Source: Actinoplanes sichuanensis
GTDB lineage: Bacteria; Actinomycetota; Actinomycetes; Mycobacteriales; Micromonosporaceae
Assembly (NCBI RefSeq): GCF_033097365.1
Contig: NZ_AP028461.1
Coordinates: forward strand, 9,823,501-9,887,500
Direction of reading: 5' to 3'
DNA: 64,000 bases
Part shown: positions 56,706-64,000 of the stretch, piece by piece
Numbering within the stretch: the first letter of the stretch is position 1
Layout: each line of letters opens with the position of its first letter
Notes under the pieces: generated by a model
Databases searched by the model: none
The model's input: only the letters and a program-made list of their open reading frames with translations
What the model was told of the DNA's origin: nothing
Position numbers and translations under genes: made by a program

Positions 56706-59700
56706 TCAGTCTCGGAACGGCGGCACGTGCGCGACCTGGATCAGCCGGGTCCCCTCACGTCGCGTGATGAGGCGCCCACGACCCGGTGGCAGAGGGTACG
56801 GCTTGACGTTCCCGATGAGCGTGCCCTCGTCAGGCGACCCGGACATCACCAGGCCCGGTGCCGACAACTCGCGCAGACGCTGGATCACCGGCTCGTAGAG
56901 CGCCCGCCCAGCCCCGCCGGACCGCCGGGTCAGCACCAGGTGCAGGCCGATGTCCCGGGCCTGCGGCAGGTACTCCACGAGCGGCGTCAGCGGGTTGGTC
57001 GGCCCGGACACCACCAGGTCGTAGTCGTCGACCAGGACGAACAGTTCGGGCCCGGTCCACCAGGAGCGCTCCCGCAGCTCACGGGCGGTGACATCGGGGC
57101 CGGGCAGACGACGCTGCATGTAGCCGGCGGCGGACAGGATCAGATCCTGGGTCTGCTGGGCCTGCATGCCGTACCCGATGCGGTGTTCGGATTCCGGCAG
57201 GTCCATCAGGCTGCGCCGATAGTCGACCAGGATGATCCGGCACTCCTCCGGCCGGAACCGGCTGGTCAGCGTGGTCGCGATCGACCGCAGGAACGACGTC
57301 TTGCCGGACTCGGCGTCACCGAACAGCAGGAAGTGCGGGTCGGACGCGAAGTCGATCTCGACCGGCCGCAGGTCGGCCTCGGCGATGCCGATCGGGATCC
57401 GCAGGCCGCTGCCCCGATCCACTTCCAGAGACGTGTACGGCACCGCCGCCGGCAACAGGCGCACGCGCGGAGCGGGCTGCCCCTCCCAGGCCGCCGCGAT
57501 CGACTTGACCAGCGCCGGGGTGTCGCCGATCGAGCTGACCTCGGGCCGGACCGTGAGCAGGTGCAGGCCCTTGGCCCGGTCGGACGGGTGCGGAATCATG
57601 CCGCGGCCGGGCGCCTCGTCGGGGACCGCCTCGGCCGCGCGCCGGCCGATGATCGAGTCCGACGGGTCACCGAGCCGCAGTTCGAGCCGTGAACCGAAGA
57701 GATCGCGCATGGCCGGCCGGAAGTCCATCCAGCGGGAGGTCGCGGCCACCAGGTGGATGCCGTAGGACAGACCGCGCGTGGCCAGGTCGGTGAGGACCGG
57801 CTCCAGCTCCTCGAACTCCTTGCGGACGGTGCTCCAACCGTCGACCACGATGAACACGTCACCGAACGGATCGTTGCCGCCGCCCGCACGCCGGCTGCGG
57901 TAGGCCGCCATCGACTCGACCCCCAGCTCGGCGAACCGGGCCTCCCGCTCGGCGAGCAGGGTCATCATCTCGCCGACGGTACGGCGTACCCCCTCCGCCT
58001 CGAGCCGGGCGAACACCCCGCCCACGTGCGGCAGGTCACGGAGCGTCCCGAGACCGCCACCCCCGAAGTCCATGCAGTAGATCTGCACCTCGGCCGGGGT
58101 GTGGGTGAGCGCCAGCCCGCACACCAGGGTGCGCAGCGCCGTCGACTTGCCGCTCTGCGTGCCACCGACCACCGCCACGTGCCCGGCCGCACCGGCCAGC
58201 TGGAGCCACATGACGTCACGAACCTGCTCGCGCGGTTTGTCGATGACCGCGATCGGCACCTGGAGCCGGTTGTGCAGAGCCGGGTTGGTGAAGGTCAGCC
58301 CACGGCCGGGCGTGACACCGACCGGCCCGAGCAACTCGTCGAGGAGCGCGGACTCGTCCAACGGCGGCAGCCACACCTGGTGCGCCGGTGGCCCCTGCCC
58401 GATCATCCGCTCGATCATCACGTCGGCCAGTTTCGGCCCGTCGTCGTCGACCGTCTGCACCTGTTTCGGTGCGGCTGTCGGAGCCGCGACGTGCTGCGTG
58501 GTCCACGGCAGCACCTGGACACCACCCGAATCGGCACGGCCACCGGACCGGCCGGCCCGCCGCACCGGACCACCCACGTAGGCGGCCTTGAACCGGATCA
58601 GCGGCTCGGTGCCGAACTTCATGTAGCCGTTACCGGGGGAGCGGGGCAGCTCGAACGCATCAGGCACACCGAGCACGGCCCGCGACTCCAGGGCGGAGAA
58701 CGTCCGCAGACCGATCCGGTACGACAGATGCGTGTCCAGACCACGCAGCCGCCCGTCCTCGAGTCGCTGGCTCGCCAGCAGCAGGTGCACGCCGAGCGAC
58801 CGTCCGAGCCGCCCGATCTGCAGGAAGATGTCGATGAAGTGCGGCCGCTTCTCCAGCATCTCGGTGAACTCGTCACAGACCACGAACAGCGTCGGCAGCG
58901 GAGCCAGCGGCGCCCCACCGGCCCGCGCCTTCTCGTAGTCGTACTGTCCCGCGTAGTTGCCCGCCTTGCGGAGCAGCTCCTGCCGCCGGCTCAGCTCACC
59001 CTCCAGCGCGTCGGCCATCCGGTCGACCAGCGGCAGCGCGTCTTCCAGGTTGGTGACCAGAGCGGCGGTGTGCGGCAGCCGGTCACAGGCGGCGAACGCG
59101 GCGCCGCCCTTGAAGTCGATCAGAACGAAGTTGAGGATCTCCGACGAATGGGTCGCCGCGAGCGCCAGCACCAGGGTGCGCAGCAGCTCCGACTTACCGG
59201 AACCGGTCGCGCCGACGAGCAGCCCGTGCGGGCCCATGCCCTCCTGCGCCGACTCCTTCAGGTCCAGCTCGACCGGCATGCCGTCGTCGCTGACACCGAT
59301 CGGCACCCGCAGTCGGTCCCGGTGCAGGCGGACCGGCCAGCCCCGGCTCACCGAGAAGTTCTCCGGGTCGGGGATGCCCAGCAGCTCGGGCAGGCCGGTC
59401 TCGGTCGCGGCCGGGGTGTTGCCACCGGCATCCGGCGCGGTCGCCAGGCGCAGCGGCGCCAGCCGCCGGGCCACCGCCTCGGCCTCGTCGACGGTCAGCC
59501 CGTCGGCCCGGCCCGCCTCGCTCTCCTGATCCATCGTCCAGGTGCCGAGGATCCCATCGGTACGGACTTCGAGCACCAGCGACGACCGGTCCAGCAGCCG
59601 AGGTGGCATGGTGTCCAGGTCGAGCACGGTCAGACCGTCCAGCGCGTCGTCCAGCCGGGTGGTGGCCGGCTCCGCGCCGTCGACCACGACCAGCACGTGC

Positions 59701-60647
59701 GGGGTGCTCCCGCCGCCGCCACCGGGGTGGAACCGCGGCCGTGACCCGATCACCTGCTCCAGAATCCCGGCCAGGCTCGGCTCGTCACCCGCCACCAACC
59801 GGATCGGGCCCAGCGCGTCGGTGAGCGTCGGATGCTGGGCGTGCGGCAGCCACTTCACCCACTCCCAGTACGGCCGGGCGTCCCGACCCGCGCAGACCGC
59901 GATCACCAGGTCCTCCGGGGCGTGGAAGACGGCGAGCTGGGTCAGGACCGCCCGGACCAGTGCCCGCGGCCCCTCAGCGCCCGGTGCGTCACCACGGACA
60001 TACACCCGGGCGAAACCGCGCAAGGACATCGCGACAGGCAGGTCGGGCACCACCGAATACGCGTCGAGGAACCGGCGCAGCGCACCGGCGGTCATCGGCT
60101 CCAGCTCGTCCAGCGGCCTGGTCACCGGCGGGACCAATGGCGTCGCCAGCGTCTGCGGGCCCAGACCCACCCGTACCACTCCGAAATCGGGGTCGCCGGG
60201 ACGGCGCTCCCAGACCCGGTGGCTGTCGGCGGTCGACCACAGCCGCTCCGGATCCGGATGCCGGTAGAGAAGGCCGAGTCGCTGCATCCGCGCGGTCTCC
60301 CGGACCCGTTTGCGCAGCGAGGCGAGATGCCGCAGATATTCCCGGCGGGCGGCCATCATCTCGGCCTTGCGCGGCGCCCCCGAGGCGCCGAACGAGGTCA
60401 TCATCATGGCCAGCGAGGAAACCCCGAAAAGACCACCGATGACGTACGAGTACGCGCCCCCGCGCCCCTGGCCCATCATCATCGCCATGGCCATCGTGCC
60501 GCCCAGCATCGGCAGCGCCATCAGCCACTGCTGCCAGCGCGAACCCGCGGCCTCCGGGATCTCCGGCGGCGGCTCGACGGTCAGCTGCCCCTCCGGGATC
60601 TCCGGAGCCGGTCGACGGGCCGCCCGCTTGATCATCACGGTGCCCAT
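56706..60647 (-). CDS. eccC: Type VII secretion ATPase EccC, three FtsK-like domains
   Basis: The motor of the ESX/type VII system, 1313 residues in a single chain. The N-terminus MGTVMIKRAARRPAPEIPEG is the family start, followed by two membrane helices (about 35-85). Three FtsK/SpoIIIE ATPase domains have P-loops GATGSGKS (about residue 480), GGTQSGKST (about 830) and GDAESGKTS (about 1112). The third P-loop is the least canonical. ATG 60647 with AGGGGGCGGG upstream is chosen; the frame extends 38 codons further without similarity. The eccD gene diverges from it, 155 bases away. Confidence 0.94.
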   Translation of the reverse strand: MGTVMIKRAARRPAPEIPEGQLTVEPPPEIPEAAGSRWQQWLMALPMLGGTMAMAMMMGQGRGGAYSYVIGGLFGVSSLAMMMTSFGASGAPRKAEMMAARREYLRHLASLRKRVRETARMQRLGLLYRHPDPERLWSTADSHRVWERRPGDPDFGVVRVGLGPQTLATPLVPPVTRPLDELEPMTAGALRRFLDAYSVVPDLPVAMSLRGFARVYVRGDAPGAEGPRALVRAVLTQLAVFHAPEDLVIAVCAGRDARPYWEWVKWLPHAQHPTLTDALGPIRLVAGDEPSLAGILEQVIGSRPRFHPGGGGGSTPHVLVVVDGAEPATTRLDDALDGLTVLDLDTMPPRLLDRSSLVLEVRTDGILGTWTMDQESEAGRADGLTVDEAEAVARRLAPLRLATAPDAGGNTPAATETGLPELLGIPDPENFSVSRGWPVRLHRDRLRVPIGVSDDGMPVELDLKESAQEGMGPHGLLVGATGSGKSELLRTLVLALAATHSSEILNFVLIDFKGGAAFAACDRLPHTAALVTNLEDALPLVDRMADALEGELSRRQELLRKAGNYAGQYDYEKARAGGAPLAPLPTLFVVCDEFTEMLEKRPHFIDIFLQIGRLGRSLGVHLLLASQRLEDGRLRGLDTHLSYRIGLRTFSALESRAVLGVPDAFELPRSPGNGYMKFGTEPLIRFKAAYVGGPVRRAGRSGGRADSGGVQVLPWTTQHVAAPTAAPKQVQTVDDDGPKLADVMIERMIGQGPPAHQVWLPPLDESALLDELLGPVGVTPGRGLTFTNPALHNRLQVPIAVIDKPREQVRDVMWLQLAGAAGHVAVVGGTQSGKSTALRTLVCGLALTHTPAEVQIYCMDFGGGGLGTLRDLPHVGGVFARLEAEGVRRTVGEMMTLLAEREARFAELGVESMAAYRSRRAGGGNDPFGDVFIVVDGWSTVRKEFEELEPVLTDLATRGLSYGIHLVAATSRWMDFRPAMRDLFGSRLELRLGDPSDSIIGRRAAEAVPDEAPGRGMIPHPSDRAKGLHLLTVRPEVSSIGDTPALVKSIAAAWEGQPAPRVRLLPAAVPYTSLEVDRGSGLRIPIGIAEADLRPVEIDFASDPHFLLFGDAESGKTSFLRSIATTLTSRFRPEECRIILVDYRRSLMDLPESEHRIGYGMQAQQTQDLILSAAGYMQRRLPGPDVTARELRERSWWTGPELFVLVDDYDLVVSGPTNPLTPLVEYLPQARDIGLHLVLTRRSGGAGRALYEPVIQRLRELSAPGLVMSGSPDEGTLIGNVKPYPLPPGRGRLITRREGTRLIQVAHVPPFRD

Positions 60648-60802
60648 CCCGCCCCCTTGAACTCCGGCTCCGGCCGCCCCGCCAGATCTCGGGACTTCAC
60701 GACCGGCCCACTCTAGGTAAAGTTCCGTCGATCCCGCAGCCTCGTCCCGGGCGATGTGCATAACCTCCGGCCCCGGCTGTGGACGAACGGAAGGACTACC
60801 AG

Positions 60803-62218
60803 GTGAGCGTCGGTCTGGCCCGCGTGACCATCAGCGCGCCGCAACGGCGGGTCGACGTGGCCCTCCCCGAGCAGGTGCCCCTGGCCGAGTTGCTGCCGGA
60901 GGTCCTGCGACACGCCGGCGAAGGCCTCGCCGACGAGGGCGAGCGGCACGGCGGATGGGTGCTGCGGCGCGGCGACGGCGTCGCCCTGGCGACCGCGCAA
61001 GGTCTACACCCTCAGGGTGTACGGGACGGAGAAGTGCTCCACCTGGTGCCGGCCGGGGAGGAGTGGCCGGAGCTCGAATACGACGACGTGGTCGAGGCCA
61101 TCGCCGAGGGCGCCCGGCAGCGTGGCGGTGTGTGGACCCCGGCCGCCAGTCGTACGGCCACCCTGGCGGCGGCCGCGGTACCTCTCGGCCTCGGCATCCC
61201 GGCCCTGCTCGCGGCCGGCTCCGGCGGCGTGCCGGGGGTGGTCGGGCTCGGCGTTGCGATCCTTCTCACTCTTGTCGGGACGGTTGCCTCCCGGGCGTAC
61301 GGGGATGCCCGCGCCGGCATCGCACTCGGCGGATACGCGCTGCCCTACGCGTTCGCCGGTGGGGCACTCCTGATCACCTCGTACGGGACCGGTGGTGTGC
61401 TCGCCCCGGTGCCCTGGATGGGCGGGCCGGAACTGCTCGCCGGTTCGGTCGCGGTCCTGCTCGTGTCCGCACTCGCCGGGGCCGGAGTGGCGGCCGGTGC
61501 GCGGTTCTTCACCGCCGGTGTCACGGTCGGGCTGCTCGGGGCGGTCACCGCGGCCACCGGCCTGTTCACCACGGCCGCCGGTGGGGCCGCGATCCTGATC
61601 TCGGCACTGGTCTGCGGGATCGGGATGCTGCCGCTGCTCGCGGTGCGGTTCGGGCGGACGCCACTGCCGCCGATCGCCCTGCCCCCGGGCACCGAGTCGG
61701 TCACTGACGAGACGCCCCGGGCCGGCGCCGACACGGTTCGTAAGCTGCCTGAGCGCGGGGCGGTTTTCGCTTCGGTGGCCCGTACCGATGAGCTCCTGGC
61801 CGGCATGCTCCTCGGCCACGCCGTGCTGGCCGTCGGCGCCTTCGCCGTGCTCGCCACCGCCGGGACGCTCGCGTCCCGTGCGTTGATCGCGGTCAGTTCG
61901 CTCGCGCTGCTGCTTCGTTCGCGCCTTTTCGTCACCCGCCGGCACCGGGTGCCGGTGCTCGCCGCGGGCCTCGCCGGAGGCGCCGCCCTCGGCGTCGACC
62001 TGCTCACCGGGGCGGGCGACGCCCTACCCGTGGTGATCGCCGGGGCCGTCCTGGTCGCGCTGGTCACCGTCGTGGCCGGAGCGCGGTACGCGGATCGGCC
62101 GCCGTCGCCCTACCTGGGCCGGGCCGCCGACATCGTGGATGCCCTGATCGTCGTCTCGGTCATCCCGGTCGCGTGCGCGGTGACCGGTCTCTACAGCGCC
62201 GTCTCCGGCCTGACCTGA
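60803..62218 (+). CDS. eccD: Type VII secretion membrane protein EccD
   Basis: EccD forms the central membrane vestibule of the ESX system. The 471-residue product starts with a ubiquitin-like domain (VSVGLARVTISAPQRRVDVA to HLVPAGEEWPELEYDD, about residues 1-95) and continues with about eleven hydrophobic helices (for example TLAAAAVPLGLGIPALLAAG and AILISALVCGIGMLPLLAV). GTG 60803 has AAGGA seven bases upstream, better than GTG 60779. It is transcribed away from eccC and mycP. EccB, EccE and Esx substrates are not in the window. Confidence 0.92.
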   Translation: MSVGLARVTISAPQRRVDVALPEQVPLAELLPEVLRHAGEGLADEGERHGGWVLRRGDGVALATAQGLHPQGVRDGEVLHLVPAGEEWPELEYDDVVEAIAEGARQRGGVWTPAASRTATLAAAAVPLGLGIPALLAAGSGGVPGVVGLGVAILLTLVGTVASRAYGDARAGIALGGYALPYAFAGGALLITSYGTGGVLAPVPWMGGPELLAGSVAVLLVSALAGAGVAAGARFFTAGVTVGLLGAVTAATGLFTTAAGGAAILISALVCGIGMLPLLAVRFGRTPLPPIALPPGTESVTDETPRAGADTVRKLPERGAVFASVARTDELLAGMLLGHAVLAVGAFAVLATAGTLASRALIAVSSLALLLRSRLFVTRRHRVPVLAAGLAGGAALGVDLLTGAGDALPVVIAGAVLVALVTVVAGARYADRPPSPYLGRAADIVDALIVVSVIPVACAVTGLYSAVSGLT

Positions 62219-62228
62219 GCCCGTTCCC

Positions 62229-62298
62229 GCTTTCCTGCTTCCGCTTTCCTGCTTCCGCTTTCCTGCTTCCGCTTTCCTGCTTCCGCTCTTCTGCTTCC
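62229..62298. repeat. 14-bp tandem repeat, about five copies
   Basis: GCTTTCCTGCTTCC repeats exactly four times (62229-62284), with a fifth copy carrying two changes (62285-62298). It starts 10 bases after the eccD stop, is non-coding and pyrimidine-rich on the plus strand. Confidence 0.9.
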
Positions 62299-62314
62299 CG
62301 ATTCCCGGTCGAAT

Positions 62315-62357
62315 ACGACCGCACCTGCGAGGCCCAGGGCCCCGCAGGTGCGGTCGT
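62315..62357. terminator. Terminator between eccD and ppa
   Basis: A perfect 15-base stem (62315-62329 with 62343-62357) with a 13-base loop, between the convergent genes and 23 bases beyond the ppa stop. Confidence 0.8.
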
Positions 62358-62380
62358 CAGCGGTTCGCGGGAGCTTGCGG

Positions 62381-62890
62381 TCAGTGCTCGCCGTGCTCGC
62401 CCTCGGCCTGGGCGGCTTCCTCACGCTTGAAGGAGGCACGGATCTCGGCCTCGGCCTCGATCCGGCCGACCCAGGTCGCGCCCTCGACCGACTTGCCCGG
62501 CTCCAGGTCCTTGTAGACCTGGAAGAAGTGCTGGATCTCCAGGCGGTCGAACTCGCCCAGGTGGTGGATGTCGCGCAGGTGCTCCTGGCGCGGGTCCTCG
62601 AACGGCACGCAGATGACCTTGTCGTCGCGGCCCTTCTCGTCGGTCATCCGGTACATCCCGATCGCGCGGGCGCGGACCAGACAGCCGGGGAAGGTCGGCT
62701 CCTGGATCAGCACCAGAGCGTCCAGCGGGTCGCCATCCTGCCCGAGGGTGCCCTCGATGTAGCCGTAGTCCGCGGGATACTGTGTCGCGGTGAAGAGGGT
62801 CCGGTCCAGCCGGATACGTCCGGTCTTGTGGTCCACCTCGTACTTGTTGCGCTGCCCCTTGGGGATCTCAACCAAGACGTCGAAATCCAT
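62381..62890 (-). CDS. ppa: Inorganic pyrophosphatase
   Basis: A soluble family I pyrophosphatase of 169 residues that removes pyrophosphate released by biosynthesis. It has the conserved start [20 protein letters not shown], substrate-binding [20 protein letters not shown] with the metal aspartates, and [16 protein letters not shown]. The acidic His/Glu-rich tail (QAEGEHGEH) is common in actinobacteria. ATG 62890 has a GGGGAG-type site. It diverges from the gene at 63047, as ppa does from dacB in related genomes. Confidence 0.96.
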   Translation of the reverse strand: MDFDVLVEIPKGQRNKYEVDHKTGRIRLDRTLFTATQYPADYGYIEGTLGQDGDPLDALVLIQEPTFPGCLVRARAIGMYRMTDEKGRDDKVICVPFEDPRQEHLRDIHHLGEFDRLEIQHFFQVYKDLEPGKSVEGATWVGRIEAEAEIRASFKREEAAQAEGEHGEH

Positions 62891-63046
62891 TATTCGCTCC
62901 CCTTTTGCTTGCCCGCTTGAATAGACCGGTGGTCCGCCGGGCGGGGAAGCGGGGCATGGAAGCAGGGCCCGCAGGATCCGCGCGCAACGGTGTGCCGGAT
63001 GTCGCTAGTCTCCCCTAAGTCTGACGCCACGGGCGAGGAGGGGCGT

Positions 63047-64000
63047 GTGACGAGGCAAGATTCACATGACGGTCCGGAGGGACACGGCGTGTCGGGTTCG
63101 CAACCGGCACCCGAAGAGGCTAGGCGAACGACCGATTCGTCACCCTCAACCTCGACATTGCCTGACAATTCGGGCATCGTGGATGAGTCGCGCCCGGATG
63201 TGACCCTGTCGCCCGGTGGGGTGGCCGTCCCTCCGTCGACGGGCGACGGGCGACAACCCTTCCCGTGGCAGCAGGACGACCCTGTCCCGGCGGTCCCACC
63301 ATCCACCCCTGCATCCGCCGCCACACCCACGCCCGTTGTTGCTGCCGGTGCTGCCGGTGCTGCCGGTGCTGCCGGTGCTGCCGGTGCTGCCGTGTCTGCC
63401 GACACCGACGCACCCACTGGCGCTTCCACGTCTGCGCCCGCCGGTGCCGTCGCGTCTGCTGATGCTGCCGTTTCCGCTGGCAAGGCCGCGAATTCTCCTG
63501 CACAAAAGCCTATATCGGTTCAAATGGTCGACGCATCGATGATGGCGGCGGGTCGGTCGGCTCCTCAGGCTCCGCAAGTGGAGCCCGGTCCGGCCGTTGT
63601 GGCGGTGCCGGCGGCCTCTGGATCCTCTTCCACATCGGCATCGGCACCCGTGTCTGGTACGGCACCTGTGTCGGGATCGGCGGTCGGGCCGCTACAGGCA
63701 ACCGGGTATGCGCCGAGGGTGATTCCCGAGCAGCGGTCTCCCGCGCGTGGAAGCGCCTCGGTCCAAGACCTCGGGATTCCAGTCTCGGCATCTGGTCAGA
63801 CACCGGCAGGTTCGCCGGGTTCGCCGGGTTCGCCGGGGTCGGCAGGTTCGCTGGGCTCGGCAGTCTCGCCGGGTTCGGCAGGTTCGTCGACGGGATCGGC
63901 GGCGTCCGCGGCCGGCAGCGCATCCTTCGCGCCGCCGGTGGCCGGGGCCGGGCACTATCCGGCGAGTGGGCCGGGTCCGGTCGGGAACTGGCCCGGCGCG
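63047..64000 (+). CDS. Start of a low-complexity protein, probably a DacB-type D-Ala-D-Ala carboxypeptidase
   Basis: The frame from GTG 63047 stays open to the window end, giving at least 318 residues with no stop. GAGGAGGGG lies just upstream. The visible part is all Ala/Ser/Pro/Gly-rich and probably disordered (for example PVVAAGAAGAAGAAGAAGAA and GSPGSPGSPGSAGSLGSA), with no membrane helix yet. No catalytic domain is visible, so the product cannot be named from sequence alone. The call rests on position: a dacB gene divergent from ppa is the usual actinobacterial order, from recollection. Confidence in a coding gene is good; in the product it is modest. Confidence 0.6.
   Translation, partial: MTRQDSHDGPEGHGVSGSQPAPEEARRTTDSSPSTSTLPDNSGIVDESRPDVTLSPGGVAVPPSTGDGRQPFPWQQDDPVPAVPPSTPASAATPTPVVAAGAAGAAGAAGAAGAAVSADTDAPTGASTSAPAGAVASADAAVSAGKAANSPAQKPISVQMVDASMMAAGRSAPQAPQVEPGPAVVAVPAASGSSSTSASAPVSGTAPVSGSAVGPLQATGYAPRVIPEQRSPARGSASVQDLGIPVSASGQTPAGSPGSPGSPGSAGSLGSAVSPGSAGSSTGSAASAAGSASFAPPVAGAGHYPASGPGPVGNWPGA
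63341..63392 (+). repeat. 9-bp tandem repeat in the last coding region
   Basis: GCTGCCGGT repeats five times (63341-63385) plus a partial copy. It encodes AAG triplets and keeps frame whatever the copy number. Confidence 0.9.

Noticed and set aside
57753..59744. 663-codon plus-strand open frame
   Set aside because: Antisense to eccC with no domain.
63341..63392. Regular short repeats resembling a CRISPR array
   Set aside because: The units are adjacent 9-base repeats without spacers, inside a coding frame. The 14-base repeats at 62229 also lack spacers.
63216..63542. 108-codon plus-strand open frame near the window end
   Set aside because: It is in another frame from the GTG 63047 reading frame, which has a ribosome site and runs on without a stop. 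Its Leu/Pro/Val run is only the 9-base repeat read out of frame.

Overview
The window is chromosomal DNA of a high-GC actinobacterium, most likely a member of the Micromonosporaceae (Actinoplanes-like). The reasons are the strong G/C bias at third codon positions, the many GTG starts, a tRNA-Ser followed by 4.5S RNA and dnaX, a WhiB-family regulator, type VII secretion genes, and a gene order that, from recollection, follows the Mycobacterium tuberculosis block from dnaX (Rv3721c) to marP (Rv3671c). The genus is an inference; order-level placement is firmer.

Layout. 1-3015: end of a large secreted repeat protein. 3276-8770: tRNA-Ser(GGA), SRP RNA, dnaX with a very long repetitive linker, ybaB and recR. 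8928-14753: a complete five-gene peptide-type ABC importer. 14820-20055 (minus strand): a secreted set of two paralogous RTX-like calcium-repeat proteins, a GH20 hexosaminidase, a small unknown protein and an HNH lipoprotein. 20093-21933: leuA with a likely leader peptide carrying three Leu codons and a stem-loop. 22954-25292: ask and asd. 25762-28639: pyrE, then a small membrane protein, an SPFH/GYF-type scaffold protein and a zinc-ribbon/DUF4352 membrane protein. 28738-30259: tRNA-Pro(CGG), a metallophosphoesterase and a YqeY protein.

30327-38061 holds the conserved block ponA2-type PBP, wblA/whiB4, two ArsA-type ATPases, a membrane protein, a 51-residue DUF4177 protein, RidA and a metallo-beta-lactamase-fold hydrolase. 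The block resumes at 49493 with crp, a CapA-like lipoprotein, nth, a thioredoxin-like lipoprotein, a CoA-type Nudix hydrolase and marP. Between the halves (38058-49330) sit a 1202-residue cyclase/ATPase/TPR signalling protein, a Ser/Thr kinase, a large M4 metalloprotease and an acyl-CoA carboxylase-like pair whose active-site residues look altered in both subunits.

55183-62218 carries part of a type VII secretion system: mycosin, EccC and a divergent EccD, without EccB, EccE or Esx proteins. The window ends with ppa and the start of a divergent gene that is probably a dacB-type D-Ala-D-Ala carboxypeptidase.

No CRISPR array, insertion sequence, prophage or phage-defence island was seen. The most interesting items are the altered carboxylase pair, the cyclase/kinase block inserted close to crp, the leuA leader, the SPFH/zinc-ribbon module and the wblA 5' region.
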